DNA of 64,000 nucleotides from an uncultured Lachnospiraceae bacterium (GTDB taxonomy: Bacteria; Bacillota; Clostridia; Lachnospirales; Lachnospiraceae), in contig CAJTLU010000008.1 of NCBI GenBank assembly GCA_910577175.1, positions 103,496 to 167,495 of the forward strand. The letters run 5' to 3'. The notes below the pieces were generated by a model that did not search any database, was not told the DNA's origin, and saw nothing but the letters and a program-made list of their open reading frames with translations. Each line of letters opens with the position of its first letter. The stretch's first letter is position 1. Of the stretch, positions 15,443-21,047 are shown in pieces. A program made the translations under genes and the position numbers.

Positions 15443-15564
15443 GTCATGTTCTGAATAAACTGCAAAACTTGATTCAAAATCCATACATTCTCGATTTTAT
15501 CTACCCTCTCAATAATACGCTTTTTGTAATCCCGTTCCTTCTGTGCTTCTTGAGCCTTAGTCAT
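15430..15564 (-). CDS. Small phage protein between repressors A and B
   Basis: A 44-residue protein from MTKAQEAQKERDYKK with AAAGGAGGG upstream; the longer frame to 15618 would run through the promoter. Charged helix, ends MTRED, mirroring the LLRED end of repressor A across the shared hairpin. It is driven by the leftward promoter of switch B. It resembles the small gene at 16769 in its opening (KEQKEQDYK). Confidence 0.5.
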   Translation of the reverse strand: MTKAQEAQKERDYKKRIIERVDKIENVWILNQVLQFIQNMTRED

Positions 15565-15597
15565 CGTTTTTCCCTCCTTTCTGTTGCCTTTAACAAT

Positions 15598-15675
15598 ACT
15601 ATATATTGCTATAGGCAATTTGTCAAGTGTTTTTTCAACAAAAATGTTGACATAAGCAATCTTTTTTGATATGAT
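15598..15675. promoter_or_regulatory. Divergent promoters and operator of switch B
   Basis: Leftward: -35 TTGACA (15626-15621), 17 bases, -10 TATAGT (15603-15598). Rightward: -35 TTGACA (15647-15652), 17 bases, -10 TATGAT (15670-15675). The palindrome ATTGCTATAGGCAAT (15605-15619) lies in the leftward spacer, and a related half-site AAGCAAT follows the rightward -35. This differs from the operators of A and C. Confidence 0.75.
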
Positions 15676-15693
15676 ACTATTCGAGGTGATGTT

Positions 15694-16014
15694 ATGATTT
15701 ATGAAAGACTAAAAATTCTTTTAAAAGAACTTGGTATATCCCAACGTCAATTTGCAATGAAAATAAACCTTGATGCCGGTTACTTTTCCAGAATCATGCA
15801 GGGTAAAGTCAACCCGCCAAGCAGAATCCTCTTGCTTATTGAAAACATCTTTAATGTCAATAAAAATTGGTTGGAAAACGGCGAAGGAGAAATATTCTCT
15901 ACACAAGGTTCTCTAGCCAAAAGGCAGGTTTTAGAATCCATTGACACACTTAGCGATGAGCAAGTTAATGCAGTTTCATCTTTCATAAAATATCTGACAA
16001 AAAAAGAGGACTAA
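15694..16014 (+). CDS. XRE-family repressor B
   Basis: A 106-residue protein: YERLKILLKELGISQRQFAM, then KINLDAGYFSRIMQGKVNPP, a helix-turn-helix typical of XRE/CI. GAGGTGA precedes the ATG. The C-terminal part is short and helical, ending KKED, with no protease domain. It is the middle of three repressors and has its own divergent promoter pair. Recognition helix residues differ from those of A and C, matching the different palindrome. Confidence 0.8.
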   Translation: MIYERLKILLKELGISQRQFAMKINLDAGYFSRIMQGKVNPPSRILLLIENIFNVNKNWLENGEGEIFSTQGSLAKRQVLESIDTLSDEQVNAVSSFIKYLTKKED

Positions 16015-16030
16015 TCACCGTCCTCTTTTT
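16001..16030. terminator. Terminator after repressor B
   Basis: AAAAAGAGGAC (16001-16011) pairs with GTCCTCTTTTT (16020-16030), with T-tracts on both strands. It overlaps the stop codon and is a good intrinsic terminator, possibly bidirectional. Confidence 0.75.
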
Positions 16031-16088
16031 TTCACAGGACTGTCTCTACCCTGTACTCAAGTCCTAAAATAGTAACCTTCTCCGGTAA

Positions 16089-16130
16089 CATCCTTCTTCA
16101 CCTCCTTTCTATACCTCCTGTGGTTCTTTC
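16089..16130 (-). repeat. Leader repeat, copy 3
   Basis: Minus-strand AACCACAGGAGGTATAGAAA then GGAGGTGAAGAAGG, overlapping the end (KKKEPQEV) of the gene at 16109. An ATG follows at the expected distance on the minus strand, but only a short frame is open after it, so the downstream gene of this copy seems lost. Confidence 0.55.
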
Positions 16131-16273
16131 TTCTTTCCGCCGTCCGCGATTTCTTTATCTCTCAGGGCTGAAAGATACACGATTGCCATTGTCTTGGTCT
16201 CTTCGGATAATGTGGCGAATAACTCCGATATTCGTTTTCCTTCGTCGATTTCTCTTCTTGTTCTTACTTGCAT
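16109..16273 (-). CDS. Small phage protein, leftward gene of switch C
   Basis: 54 residues from MQVRTRREIDEGKRI, with AAAGGAGGTGAATGCG before it; the longer frame to 16360 crosses the promoter. It continues ELFATLSEETKTMAIVYLSA and ends KKKEPQEV, like the gene at 14776. Driven by the leftward promoter of switch C. Confidence 0.6.
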   Translation of the reverse strand: MQVRTRREIDEGKRISELFATLSEETKTMAIVYLSALRDKEIADGGKKKEPQEV

Positions 16274-16289
16274 CGCATTCACCTCCTTT

Positions 16290-16390
16290 GTTGGTATATT
16301 ACTATTATATGTTGGTAAATTTCTTTTGTCAAGCATTTTTTGTAATTTACCAACATTCATATTGATTTTCTTTGATTTTCGTGTTACTAT
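16290..16390. promoter_or_regulatory. Divergent promoters and operators of switch C
   Basis: Leftward: -35 TTGACA (16332-16327), 17 bases, -10 TATAAT (16309-16304). Rightward: -35 TTGATT (16362-16367), 17 bases, -10 TACTAT (16385-16390). The 11-base element GTTGGTAAATT (16311-16321) is repeated in perfect inverse as AATTTACCAAC (16344-16354), and a third near copy GTTGGTATATT lies at 16290-16300. These are probable operators of repressor C. Confidence 0.75.
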
Positions 16391-16409
16391 TATCTAAAAG
16401 GAGGCTCCC

Positions 16410-16772
16410 ATGAACGATAGAATTAAAGAGATAAGAAAAAAAGAAAATCTCTCTCAACAAAAGTTTGCTGATAAGCTGGGGATTGCAAGAGGAAACATAG
16501 CAGCTTATGAGGTAGGAAAAAATGCTCCGAGTGATGCTGTCATTGCTTTGCTATGCACAAAATTTAATATCAATGAGACATGGTTGCGAACCGGAGTGGG
16601 AGAAATGTACCAACATACAGAAACCGACGACTACTCCGAAATCTCCACTTTAATCGGCGAGAAAGACCCTAAAGCAAAACAAGCTATTATTGACTACTGG
16701 AAGCTGTCAGAGGACGATAAGAAGCTTTTTTGGCAATTCGTAGAAAAGTTTTTAAAAGGAGCGAGAGATTAA
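16410..16772 (+). CDS. XRE-family repressor C
   Basis: A 120-residue protein: MNDRIKEIRKKENLSQQKFA, then DKLGIARGNIAAYEVGKNAP, an XRE helix-turn-helix. AAAGGAGG lies 7 bases before the ATG. It shares with repressor A the INETWLRTGVGEM segment (A: INEVWLRSGNGEM), so A and C are closer to each other than to B. The C-terminus is helical and ends KGARD inside a hairpin. No protease domain. Confidence 0.8.
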   Translation: MNDRIKEIRKKENLSQQKFADKLGIARGNIAAYEVGKNAPSDAVIALLCTKFNINETWLRTGVGEMYQHTETDDYSEISTLIGEKDPKAKQAIIDYWKLSEDDKKLFWQFVEKFLKGARD

Positions 16773-16924
16773 CCCTCCCGCTCCTTCTCTTTGAGAATTT
16801 CGAAATGTGTTTTTACAACCGTATAGATTTTTACTAAAACTTCTTGATTCTCAATCTTTCCTACAAGTTCGTTAATAAGTGCCTTGTAGTCTTGTTCCTT
16901 TTGTTCTTTTTTCAATATACTCAT
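16769..16924 (-). CDS. Small phage protein convergent with repressor C
   Basis: A 51-residue protein MSILKKEQKEQDYKALINEL, then VGKIENQEVLVKIYTVV, ending KEKEREG. It overlaps the repressor C stop by 4 bases. CAGGGAGA precedes the ATG. It is a relative, by layout and opening residues, of the small gene at 15430. Confidence 0.5.
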   Translation of the reverse strand: MSILKKEQKEQDYKALINELVGKIENQEVLVKIYTVVKTHFEILKEKEREG

Positions 16925-16985
16925 CTCCCTGTAAATTGTAAACGCATGTTCTATGTACCAATTTTAGCAAACATTTGTTCGATTG

Positions 16986-17063
16986 TCAATGCATGATGCT
17001 GACTTCATCTTGTAATACCCCCTTCTGCTGTTCCTTTTGTTCTTTCTTCCGTTTGTTTTCCAT
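16986..17063 (-). CDS. Possible micro-ORF
   Basis: 25 codons, MENKRKKEQKEQQKGVLQDE..., with GAGGAGGG before the ATG. Its opening resembles the two small genes at 15430 and 16769 (KEQKEQ). May be a shortened copy. Otherwise the 16925-17309 stretch holds a direct repeat and no clear gene. Confidence 0.3.
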   Translation of the reverse strand: MENKRKKEQKEQQKGVLQDEVSIMH

Positions 17064-17112
17064 GCTACCCTCCTCGTTTGTATTCTTTGGTTTCTTTTGT
17101 GAACCCACCCCC

Positions 17113-17279
17113 TATATGTATAACGAAATTCAGAGGTGATTCCTCACGTCACTTTGCCATTTCCCTTAAAAGAAAATAGGAAGTTCGTACATTTGTTCTG
17201 CCTATTTTTTTGCATACCCCTCCTGTCGCGTAAACTTTTTAATATATATATAACGAATCTCAAAGGCAAAAACTCACGT
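17113..17279. repeat. Two 37-base direct repeats
   Basis: Units at 17113-17149 and 17243-17279, 130 bases apart, share TATAT-TATAACGAA, then CA-AGG, then CTCACGT. A third TATAACGAA lies at about 17612, before the lipoprotein gene. Possibly operator or RNA start elements. An AAATAGG/CCTATTT hairpin with a T-tract lies between the two units at about 17176-17212. Confidence 0.5.
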
Positions 17280-17309
17280 AAAAAGCCGTTCTAAATATAG
17301 AACTGCCGT

Positions 17310-17519
17310 TCATGTTATAGAACGCACAGTGTAAAGGCTTTCCACTGGAACTTCGAGCACTGCCGCCATCTGTACAAGCATATACAGTGTTGGGTGTACT
17401 TGGTCGTGAGCCACATACCAGATATAGCTTTTTGATACATTCACTCTCCTTGCTAACTCGCTCAAGGACAAATTTTTCTGTTCTACAACAGCCGCCAAAT
17501 TGTAAGTTACTGTTATCAT
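17310..17519 (-). CDS. Small XRE-type regulator
   Basis: A 69-residue Cro/CI-type helix-turn-helix protein: YNLAAVVEQKNLSLSELARR, then VNVSKSYIWYVAHDQVHP. AAGGAG precedes the ATG. It consists of the DNA-binding domain only. It is divergent from the lipoprotein gene and may control it or the repeats upstream. It is the fourth XRE-type protein in 2.5 kb. Confidence 0.7.
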   Translation of the reverse strand: MITVTYNLAAVVEQKNLSLSELARRVNVSKSYIWYVAHDQVHPTLYMLVQMAAVLEVPVESLYTVRSIT

Positions 17520-17566
17520 ACCATTTCTCCTTTTTTCGTAGCGTATCCAGTATTTCCGAAAAGATG

Positions 17567-17595
17567 TTGCAAAAAATTGGAAAAAGTGGTATTAT
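17567..17595 (+). promoter_or_regulatory. Promoter of lipoprotein gene
   Basis: -35 TTGCAA (17567-17572), 17 bases, -10 TATTAT (17590-17595), about 40 bases before the start codon. Confidence 0.65.
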
Positions 17596-17634
17596 TTGGC
17601 ATATGTTACCGTATAACGAAGGAGGATTTAAACA

Positions 17635-18609
17635 ATGAAAAAGAAACTATCAGTCTTACTCGCTGCATGCAGCATCTTCGCTTTGGCAGGTTGTACTGTC
17701 GTCCCTGCTGAGTCTCCGGACCCAACCGTCCCTGCATCTGTCTCAGAAAAAACACCTACTCCACCAAAATACTCTGAGAACACCCCTGTTCCGACAGCAC
17801 CGGAAACTACTCCTACGACAGAACCTACTGCTACTACAGCTCCAACACCAACGTCTGAGCCGAAGGGTGTCACCATTGAGGAATCTGTTATCTATAATGA
17901 AGGCGGGATTGTTATTACCGTGAAAGGATTTGATAAAGAATCCCTTTTCGGTCCGCAAATCAAGCTTCTTGTAGAAAATAACAGTGACAAAAACATTACC
18001 GTGCAAACACAAAACAGTTCCATCAATGGGTACATGATTCCATTCATTTTCTCATGTGATGTTGCAGCCGGCAAGAAAAGTAATGATTCCCTGACTGTTC
18101 AGTCCGGAGAAATGAAAGATAGCGGTATTACTACTATAGCCGATATAGAGTTTTCACTGCATATCTTCTGTTCAGACGACTGGGAAACAATTACCAATTC
18201 TGAGATGATTCATCTGCAAACCAGTGCTGCTTCATCGTATGTCCAGCAGTACGACGATTCCGGATTCACTATGTACGACGATAATAATCTCAAAGTTATT
18301 GCTAAAGGGATTGTGGACAAGGCTCTCGGTCCTGCCCTTATGCTCTACGTTGAAAATAACTCTGAACAGCCTATTGTAGTTCAATCAAAAGACACTTCTG
18401 TAAACGGTTTTATGGTTTCTTCGCTTATGTCAATCGAAGTCAGACCTGGCAAGAAAGCTGTGGATACAATGACTTTTATGAACTCTGATTTAGAAGATAA
18501 TGATATCACCAAAATTACAGAAATCGAAACAGTTTTACACTTCTTCGACCCGGATTCATGGGATAGTAAAAGAATTGATAGTAATCCTATCACTATAACC
18601 TTTGAGTAA
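17635..18609 (+). CDS. Lipoprotein with duplicated domain
   Basis: A 324-residue secreted lipoprotein. It has a basic start MKKK, hydrophobic core and lipobox LAGC (Cys about 19). A Pro/Thr/Glu linker covers residues of about 25-78. Two related beta domains follow; each has a pattern of V-K-x-G, LGPxxxL-VENNS, V-G or ING/VNG, GKK, and a closing LH-F motif. The domain resembles those of extracellular Clostridial proteins, of unknown ligand. AAGGAGG precedes the ATG. Encoded in the lysogenic part of the prophage, it may be a lysogenic conversion gene that changes the cell surface or blocks other phages, which is inference. Confidence 0.75.
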   Translation: MKKKLSVLLAACSIFALAGCTVVPAESPDPTVPASVSEKTPTPPKYSENTPVPTAPETTPTTEPTATTAPTPTSEPKGVTIEESVIYNEGGIVITVKGFDKESLFGPQIKLLVENNSDKNITVQTQNSSINGYMIPFIFSCDVAAGKKSNDSLTVQSGEMKDSGITTIADIEFSLHIFCSDDWETITNSEMIHLQTSAASSYVQQYDDSGFTMYDDNNLKVIAKGIVDKALGPALMLYVENNSEQPIVVQSKDTSVNGFMVSSLMSIEVRPGKKAVDTMTFMNSDLEDNDITKITEIETVLHFFDPDSWDSKRIDSNPITITFE

Positions 18610-18630
18610 AATGCTAGAAATGGTATAAAT

Positions 18631-18660
18631 AAAAAGAGCCAAAAATGGCTCTTTTTATTT
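18631..18660. terminator. Bidirectional terminator between two lipoproteins
   Basis: AAAAAGAGCC (18631-18640) pairs with GGCTCTTTTT (18647-18656), with T-tracts on both strands. It ends both convergent lipoprotein genes. Confidence 0.8.
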
Positions 18661-18665
18661 CCTCT

Positions 18666-19085
18666 TTACTGAAAAGAATCGAAAGCATCAATTATTTCTT
18701 GGGACGGCTCTCCCATTAAAAAGAATTTACCATTTACGGAAACGGCTTTCACAAAAAATCCTTCCATTCCCTTTATCGGAACCTCTTCTCCAGCAGATAA
18801 TTTAGTATATTCTTCTGAATCCGTATCATATACATATATTTCTGTGTTAGATTCCAAATACTTAAATCCATCAATTGCTCCGATCATTTCAGCAGCCGTT
18901 TTAGTCTTTTCTCCGGATAACACATTTTTTTCTTTCAGAAACTGTTCTACATCATCAAGAGTTTTTTCCTGAGTTTGATTTTTTAAATCATTCCCCTTTT
19001 CATTATCTCCGCCACTTCCGCAAGCTAGTACAACGCCTGCTGAAATTGCAAGTAGAACAAAAAACATTAATAACTTCTTTTTCAT
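18666..19085 (-). CDS. Small lipoprotein
   Basis: A 139-residue protein starting MKKKLLMFFVLLAISAGVVL with lipobox VLAC and a Gly/Ser/Asn-rich linker after the Cys. The start at 19085 is preceded by GGAGG; the frame is open to 19112 but without a site. The remainder has a helical part (LDDVEQFLKEKNV) and a beta part ending in SVNGKFFLMGEPS. No family recognised. Convergent with the larger lipoprotein gene, suggesting a pair of surface-exposed lysogeny genes. Confidence 0.65.
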   Translation of the reverse strand: MKKKLLMFFVLLAISAGVVLACGSGGDNEKGNDLKNQTQEKTLDDVEQFLKEKNVLSGEKTKTAAEMIGAIDGFKYLESNTEIYVYDTDSEEYTKLSAGEEVPIKGMEGFFVKAVSVNGKFFLMGEPSQEIIDAFDSFQ

Positions 19086-19205
19086 TTTTAAATCCTCCAT
19101 GCATTTTCCCATATTATACCATATAAAAAACCGGTTTTCAACATTTATCCTAAAAAATAGACTGTTTCCGCTTGCTTTTGCTCTCCAATAATGATACTCT
19201 AAGAA

Positions 19206-19308
19206 TATACTTTCATGTGTATATTCCCCGCGTAGGCGGGGGGTGCTCCGTTATGGAGCTATATGATTCCAAAAATAAAAGGCATGTGCCACCTGCATAT
19301 GCCTTTTT
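19206..19308 (+). ncRNA. Candidate small RNA with a lone type I-E-like CRISPR repeat
   Basis: The intergenic stretch 19086-19444 contains no gene but a compact series of structures. TATACT (19206-19211) could be a -10; no good -35 is seen. About 8 bases later, 19219-19249 reads GTATATTCCCCGCGTAG then GCGGGGGGTGCTCC. The stem CCCCGC/GCGGGG with a 4-base loop and a GGTGNTCC end has the shape of type I-E CRISPR repeats. Next, GCTCC (19245-19249) pairs with GGAGC (19255-19259). Finally AAAAGGCATGTG (19277-19288) pairs with CATATGCCTTTT (19296-19307), a terminator with T-tract. There is no second repeat close by, so this is not an array. Confidence 0.55.
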
Positions 19309-19444
19309 GCATTACCTATAAACCTACATGTCTACTGCTATCCTAATAGATGAACAGCCTATTCTTTCATCTTTTCTTCCAGCCATTGGTCAAAATTTCC
19401 CTCTGGATTCTTTTTTAAATATGTTCTTCTCATGCTCTTATAAC

Positions 19445-19783
19445 TTATTGTGTGTACGGATGTGATATGCCTAACCTAACTAGACAAATTTTGTATGCTT
19501 TGAAGTAATAAATCATTGCAGTTTCATACTTCTCCTGCTCCGCATATACCACTGCCAGATTATTATAGCTTGTAGCTGTATCCGGATGTTCCTCCCCTAG
19601 TACCTTCTCCCTTATCCGCAGAGCCTTCTTATGCAGTTCCTCTGCCTTCCCGTACTCCCCCTGCTCCCTATGCACCACTGCCAGATTATTATAACTCGTG
19701 GCTGTAGCCGGATGTTCCTCCCCTAGTACCTTCTCCCTTATCCGCAGGACCTTTCTATACAGTTCCTCTGCCTTCCTCTGCCT
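19445..19783 (-). pseudogene. TPR-repeat protein remnant
   Basis: An open frame without a start codon, broken by TAA upstream at 19784-19786. It encodes about 2.5 copies of a 42-residue TPR unit with YNNLAVVHREQGEYGKAEEL and RIREKVLGEEHP. The two copies are nearly identical in DNA, so expansion was recent. A 10-base tandem duplication, CCTCTGCCTT twice at 19765-19784, lies at the 5' edge. The last unit (AMIYYFKAYKICL) is degenerate. It is the tail of a larger TPR protein, now cut off. Confidence 0.65.
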
Positions 19784-19923
19784 TTATTAATAACCCTGGA
19801 ATGGTCATCACGATTGCCGCAATGAAATGTCTGCGAAAGCTTAACCACCTTACCCGCCGTAAAAACAGATACCAGCAACCCCGCTATGGAGCATACTCCA
19901 CAGATAATTTCAAACAATTCCAT
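19738..19923 (-). CDS. Holin-like toxin family small membrane protein
   Basis: A 61-residue protein MELFEIICGVCSIAGLLVSV, then FTAGKVVKLSQ, with AAAGGAGG 6 bases upstream. The short N-terminal membrane helix followed by a basic Lys-rich segment and DDHSRVIN resembles the putative holin-like toxin group found as type I toxins in Firmicutes. The 10-base duplication changes its C-terminus; without it the protein would end soon after RVINKGRG. A plus-strand RNA upstream could act as antitoxin, though it does not overlap the coding region. Identification is tentative. Confidence 0.5.
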   Translation of the reverse strand: MELFEIICGVCSIAGLLVSVFTAGKVVKLSQTFHCGNRDDHSRVINKGRGRQRNCIERSCG

Positions 19924-20055
19924 CCTTTGCCTCCTTTCGTATCCCTTTGCCATTTTCTGCCTTAATTTTACAAAAAAATCCCAAAAAAATTAATAGCAAA
20001 ACTAACATATTTTCCCAAACTGCAATAAGCAGTTTCCAAAAGCGGGGCACTGTGT

Positions 20056-20153
20056 TATAATTCACTTGTCTAGAGAGAATTATAGCCAGTTGAGCAGTGT
20101 AACCACTTTTCAACAAGCGACCAAGTACCTTGTGTGCTTGGTTTTTTCTATGT
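20056..20153 (+). ncRNA. Possible small RNA upstream of the holin-like gene
   Basis: TATAAT at 20053-20058 could be a -10 but lacks a good -35. ATAATTC and GAATTAT form an inverted repeat around 20055-20087. The stretch ends with ACCAAG/CTTGGT and a T-tract at about 20129-20152, a plausible terminator. The minus strand here carries the presumed leader of the holin-like gene, so the RNA would be antisense to it. Confidence 0.35.
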
Positions 20154-20224
20154 AAAGGATTTCTCATATACATCTTCCTGTATCCGAATCTCGCGTTTTA
20201 CTGTGTTCCTTACTTATTTTCCCA

Positions 20225-20253
20225 TTGACATTACGTAATTTATGTAATACTAT
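20225..20253 (+). promoter_or_regulatory. hicAB promoter with operator-like palindrome
   Basis: -35 TTGACA (20225-20230), 17 bases, -10 TACTAT (20248-20253). The spacer itself is an imperfect palindrome, TTACGTA-ATT-TATGTAA, well placed for autorepression by the HicAB complex. Confidence 0.7.
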
Positions 20254-20276
20254 AGAATTATAGAGGAGGTAACCAA

Positions 20277-20453
20277 GTGAAACGGAGGGATTTAATAAAA
20301 AAATTGGAAGCTGCCGGATATAAATTAGACCGGGATGATGGCGGTCATACTATCTACGAAAAAAATGGCAGCCGTCCGGTTCAGGTTCCAAGGCACAGGG
20401 AGATAAACGAGCTCACCGCAAAGTCAATTCTTAAAGCTGCAGGGCTGAAATGA
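20277..20453 (+). CDS. hicA: HicA toxin
   Basis: A 58-residue protein with GTG start after GAGGAGG. The sequence KRRDLIKKLEAAGYKLDRDD then GGHTIYEKNG is the HicA double-stranded-RNA-binding-like fold; the His in GGH is the catalytic residue of this mRNA interferase. VPRHREINELTAKSILKAAG is the usual C-terminal helix. The length is typical. It precedes hicB with a possible ATGA-type overlap or a 35-base gap, depending on the hicB start. Likely stabilises the prophage or acts in abortive infection. Confidence 0.9.
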   Translation: MKRRDLIKKLEAAGYKLDRDDGGHTIYEKNGSRPVQVPRHREINELTAKSILKAAGLK

Positions 20454-20488
20454 AGCCCCGCTCCCTAAAATATCAAAGGAGGTTTCTT

Positions 20489-20869
20489 ATGGCAGAATAT
20501 GTATATCCGGCTATCTTCCATCCAAACGAGGACGGCTCTTTTACCATCACTTATCCTGATTTGCCTGGCTGTATCAGCGAAGGAAAAACGCTGGGAAATG
20601 CGATGTATATGGCACAGGCAGCCTTAACACAATGGATTGATTATCTTTTAGACAAAAGCCAGGTCATCCCACCGGCAAGCGCCTTAAAAGACATCGAAAC
20701 CGCACCAGAGGAATTTGTAAACTTAATCCGTGCCGATGTCAAGGACGGTCGTGCTGTAAAGCGCACTGTCAGTATACCAAAGTGGATGGATGATAAAGTA
20801 GCCGAATCCGGCTTAAGTCTTTCCCGTGTACTGCAGGATGCCTTAAAAGAAAGGCTGCATGTCGGATAA
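20489..20869 (+). CDS. hicB: HicB antitoxin
   Basis: A 126-residue antitoxin. The N-terminal part (YPAIFHPNEDGSFTITYPDL then PGCISEGKTLGNAM) is the partial RNase H-fold HicB domain that binds HicA. The C-terminal part (KRTVSIPKWMDDKVAESGLS then LSRVLQDALKERL) is a ribbon-helix-helix DNA-binding segment. I chose the start after AAAGGAGG; an in-frame ATG at 20450 overlaps the hicA stop. The complex should repress the promoter at 20225. It is the last gene before the second CRISPR-repeat-like element. Confidence 0.9.
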   Translation: MAEYVYPAIFHPNEDGSFTITYPDLPGCISEGKTLGNAMYMAQAALTQWIDYLLDKSQVIPPASALKDIETAPEEFVNLIRADVKDGRAVKRTVSIPKWMDDKVAESGLSLSRVLQDALKERLHVG

Positions 20870-20884
20870 ATCCACTGTCCCGCT

Positions 20885-21003
20885 TATACAATGTGGGACG
20901 GTTTTCCCGCACATGCGAGGTGATTCCCCAGCCCCAGATAACGAGGCAGTCTCCTGTGTTATAATGAATAAACCGCCCCGTTGTCTGCGTACCGGGCGGT
21001 TTA
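20885..21003 (+). ncRNA. Second lone CRISPR-repeat-like element with hairpin
   Basis: Downstream of hicB, TATACAAT (20885-20892) is a possible -10 without a good -35. About 8 bases later, 20901-20927 reads GTTTTCCCGCACATGC then GAGGTGATTCC, close to type I-E repeats of Lactobacillales as I remember them, with one base lost in each stem arm. A 37-base unique stretch follows. Then AATAAACCGCCC (20967-20978) pairs with GGGCGGTTTATT (20992-21003), a strong stem with a short T-rich end. A second TATAAT lies at 20960-20965, in front of the stem, and could serve the integrase gene. Confidence 0.5.
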
Positions 21004-21047
21004 TTCGTACACTTGGAAGTGCAATTTTCTCAGAAAGGAAGTGCTTT

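Noticed and set aside
19910..20173. Minus-strand frame of 87 codons
   Set aside because: It covers the presumed leader and terminator region of the holin-like gene and has no ribosome binding site.
19219..20927. A CRISPR array
   Set aside because: Only two isolated, different repeat-like units 1.7 kb apart, with genes between them. They are reported as orphan elements.
20859..21047. N-terminal extension of the integrase
   Set aside because: It would cover the hairpin and the repeat-like element; a good start lies at 21048 directly before the zinc ribbon.
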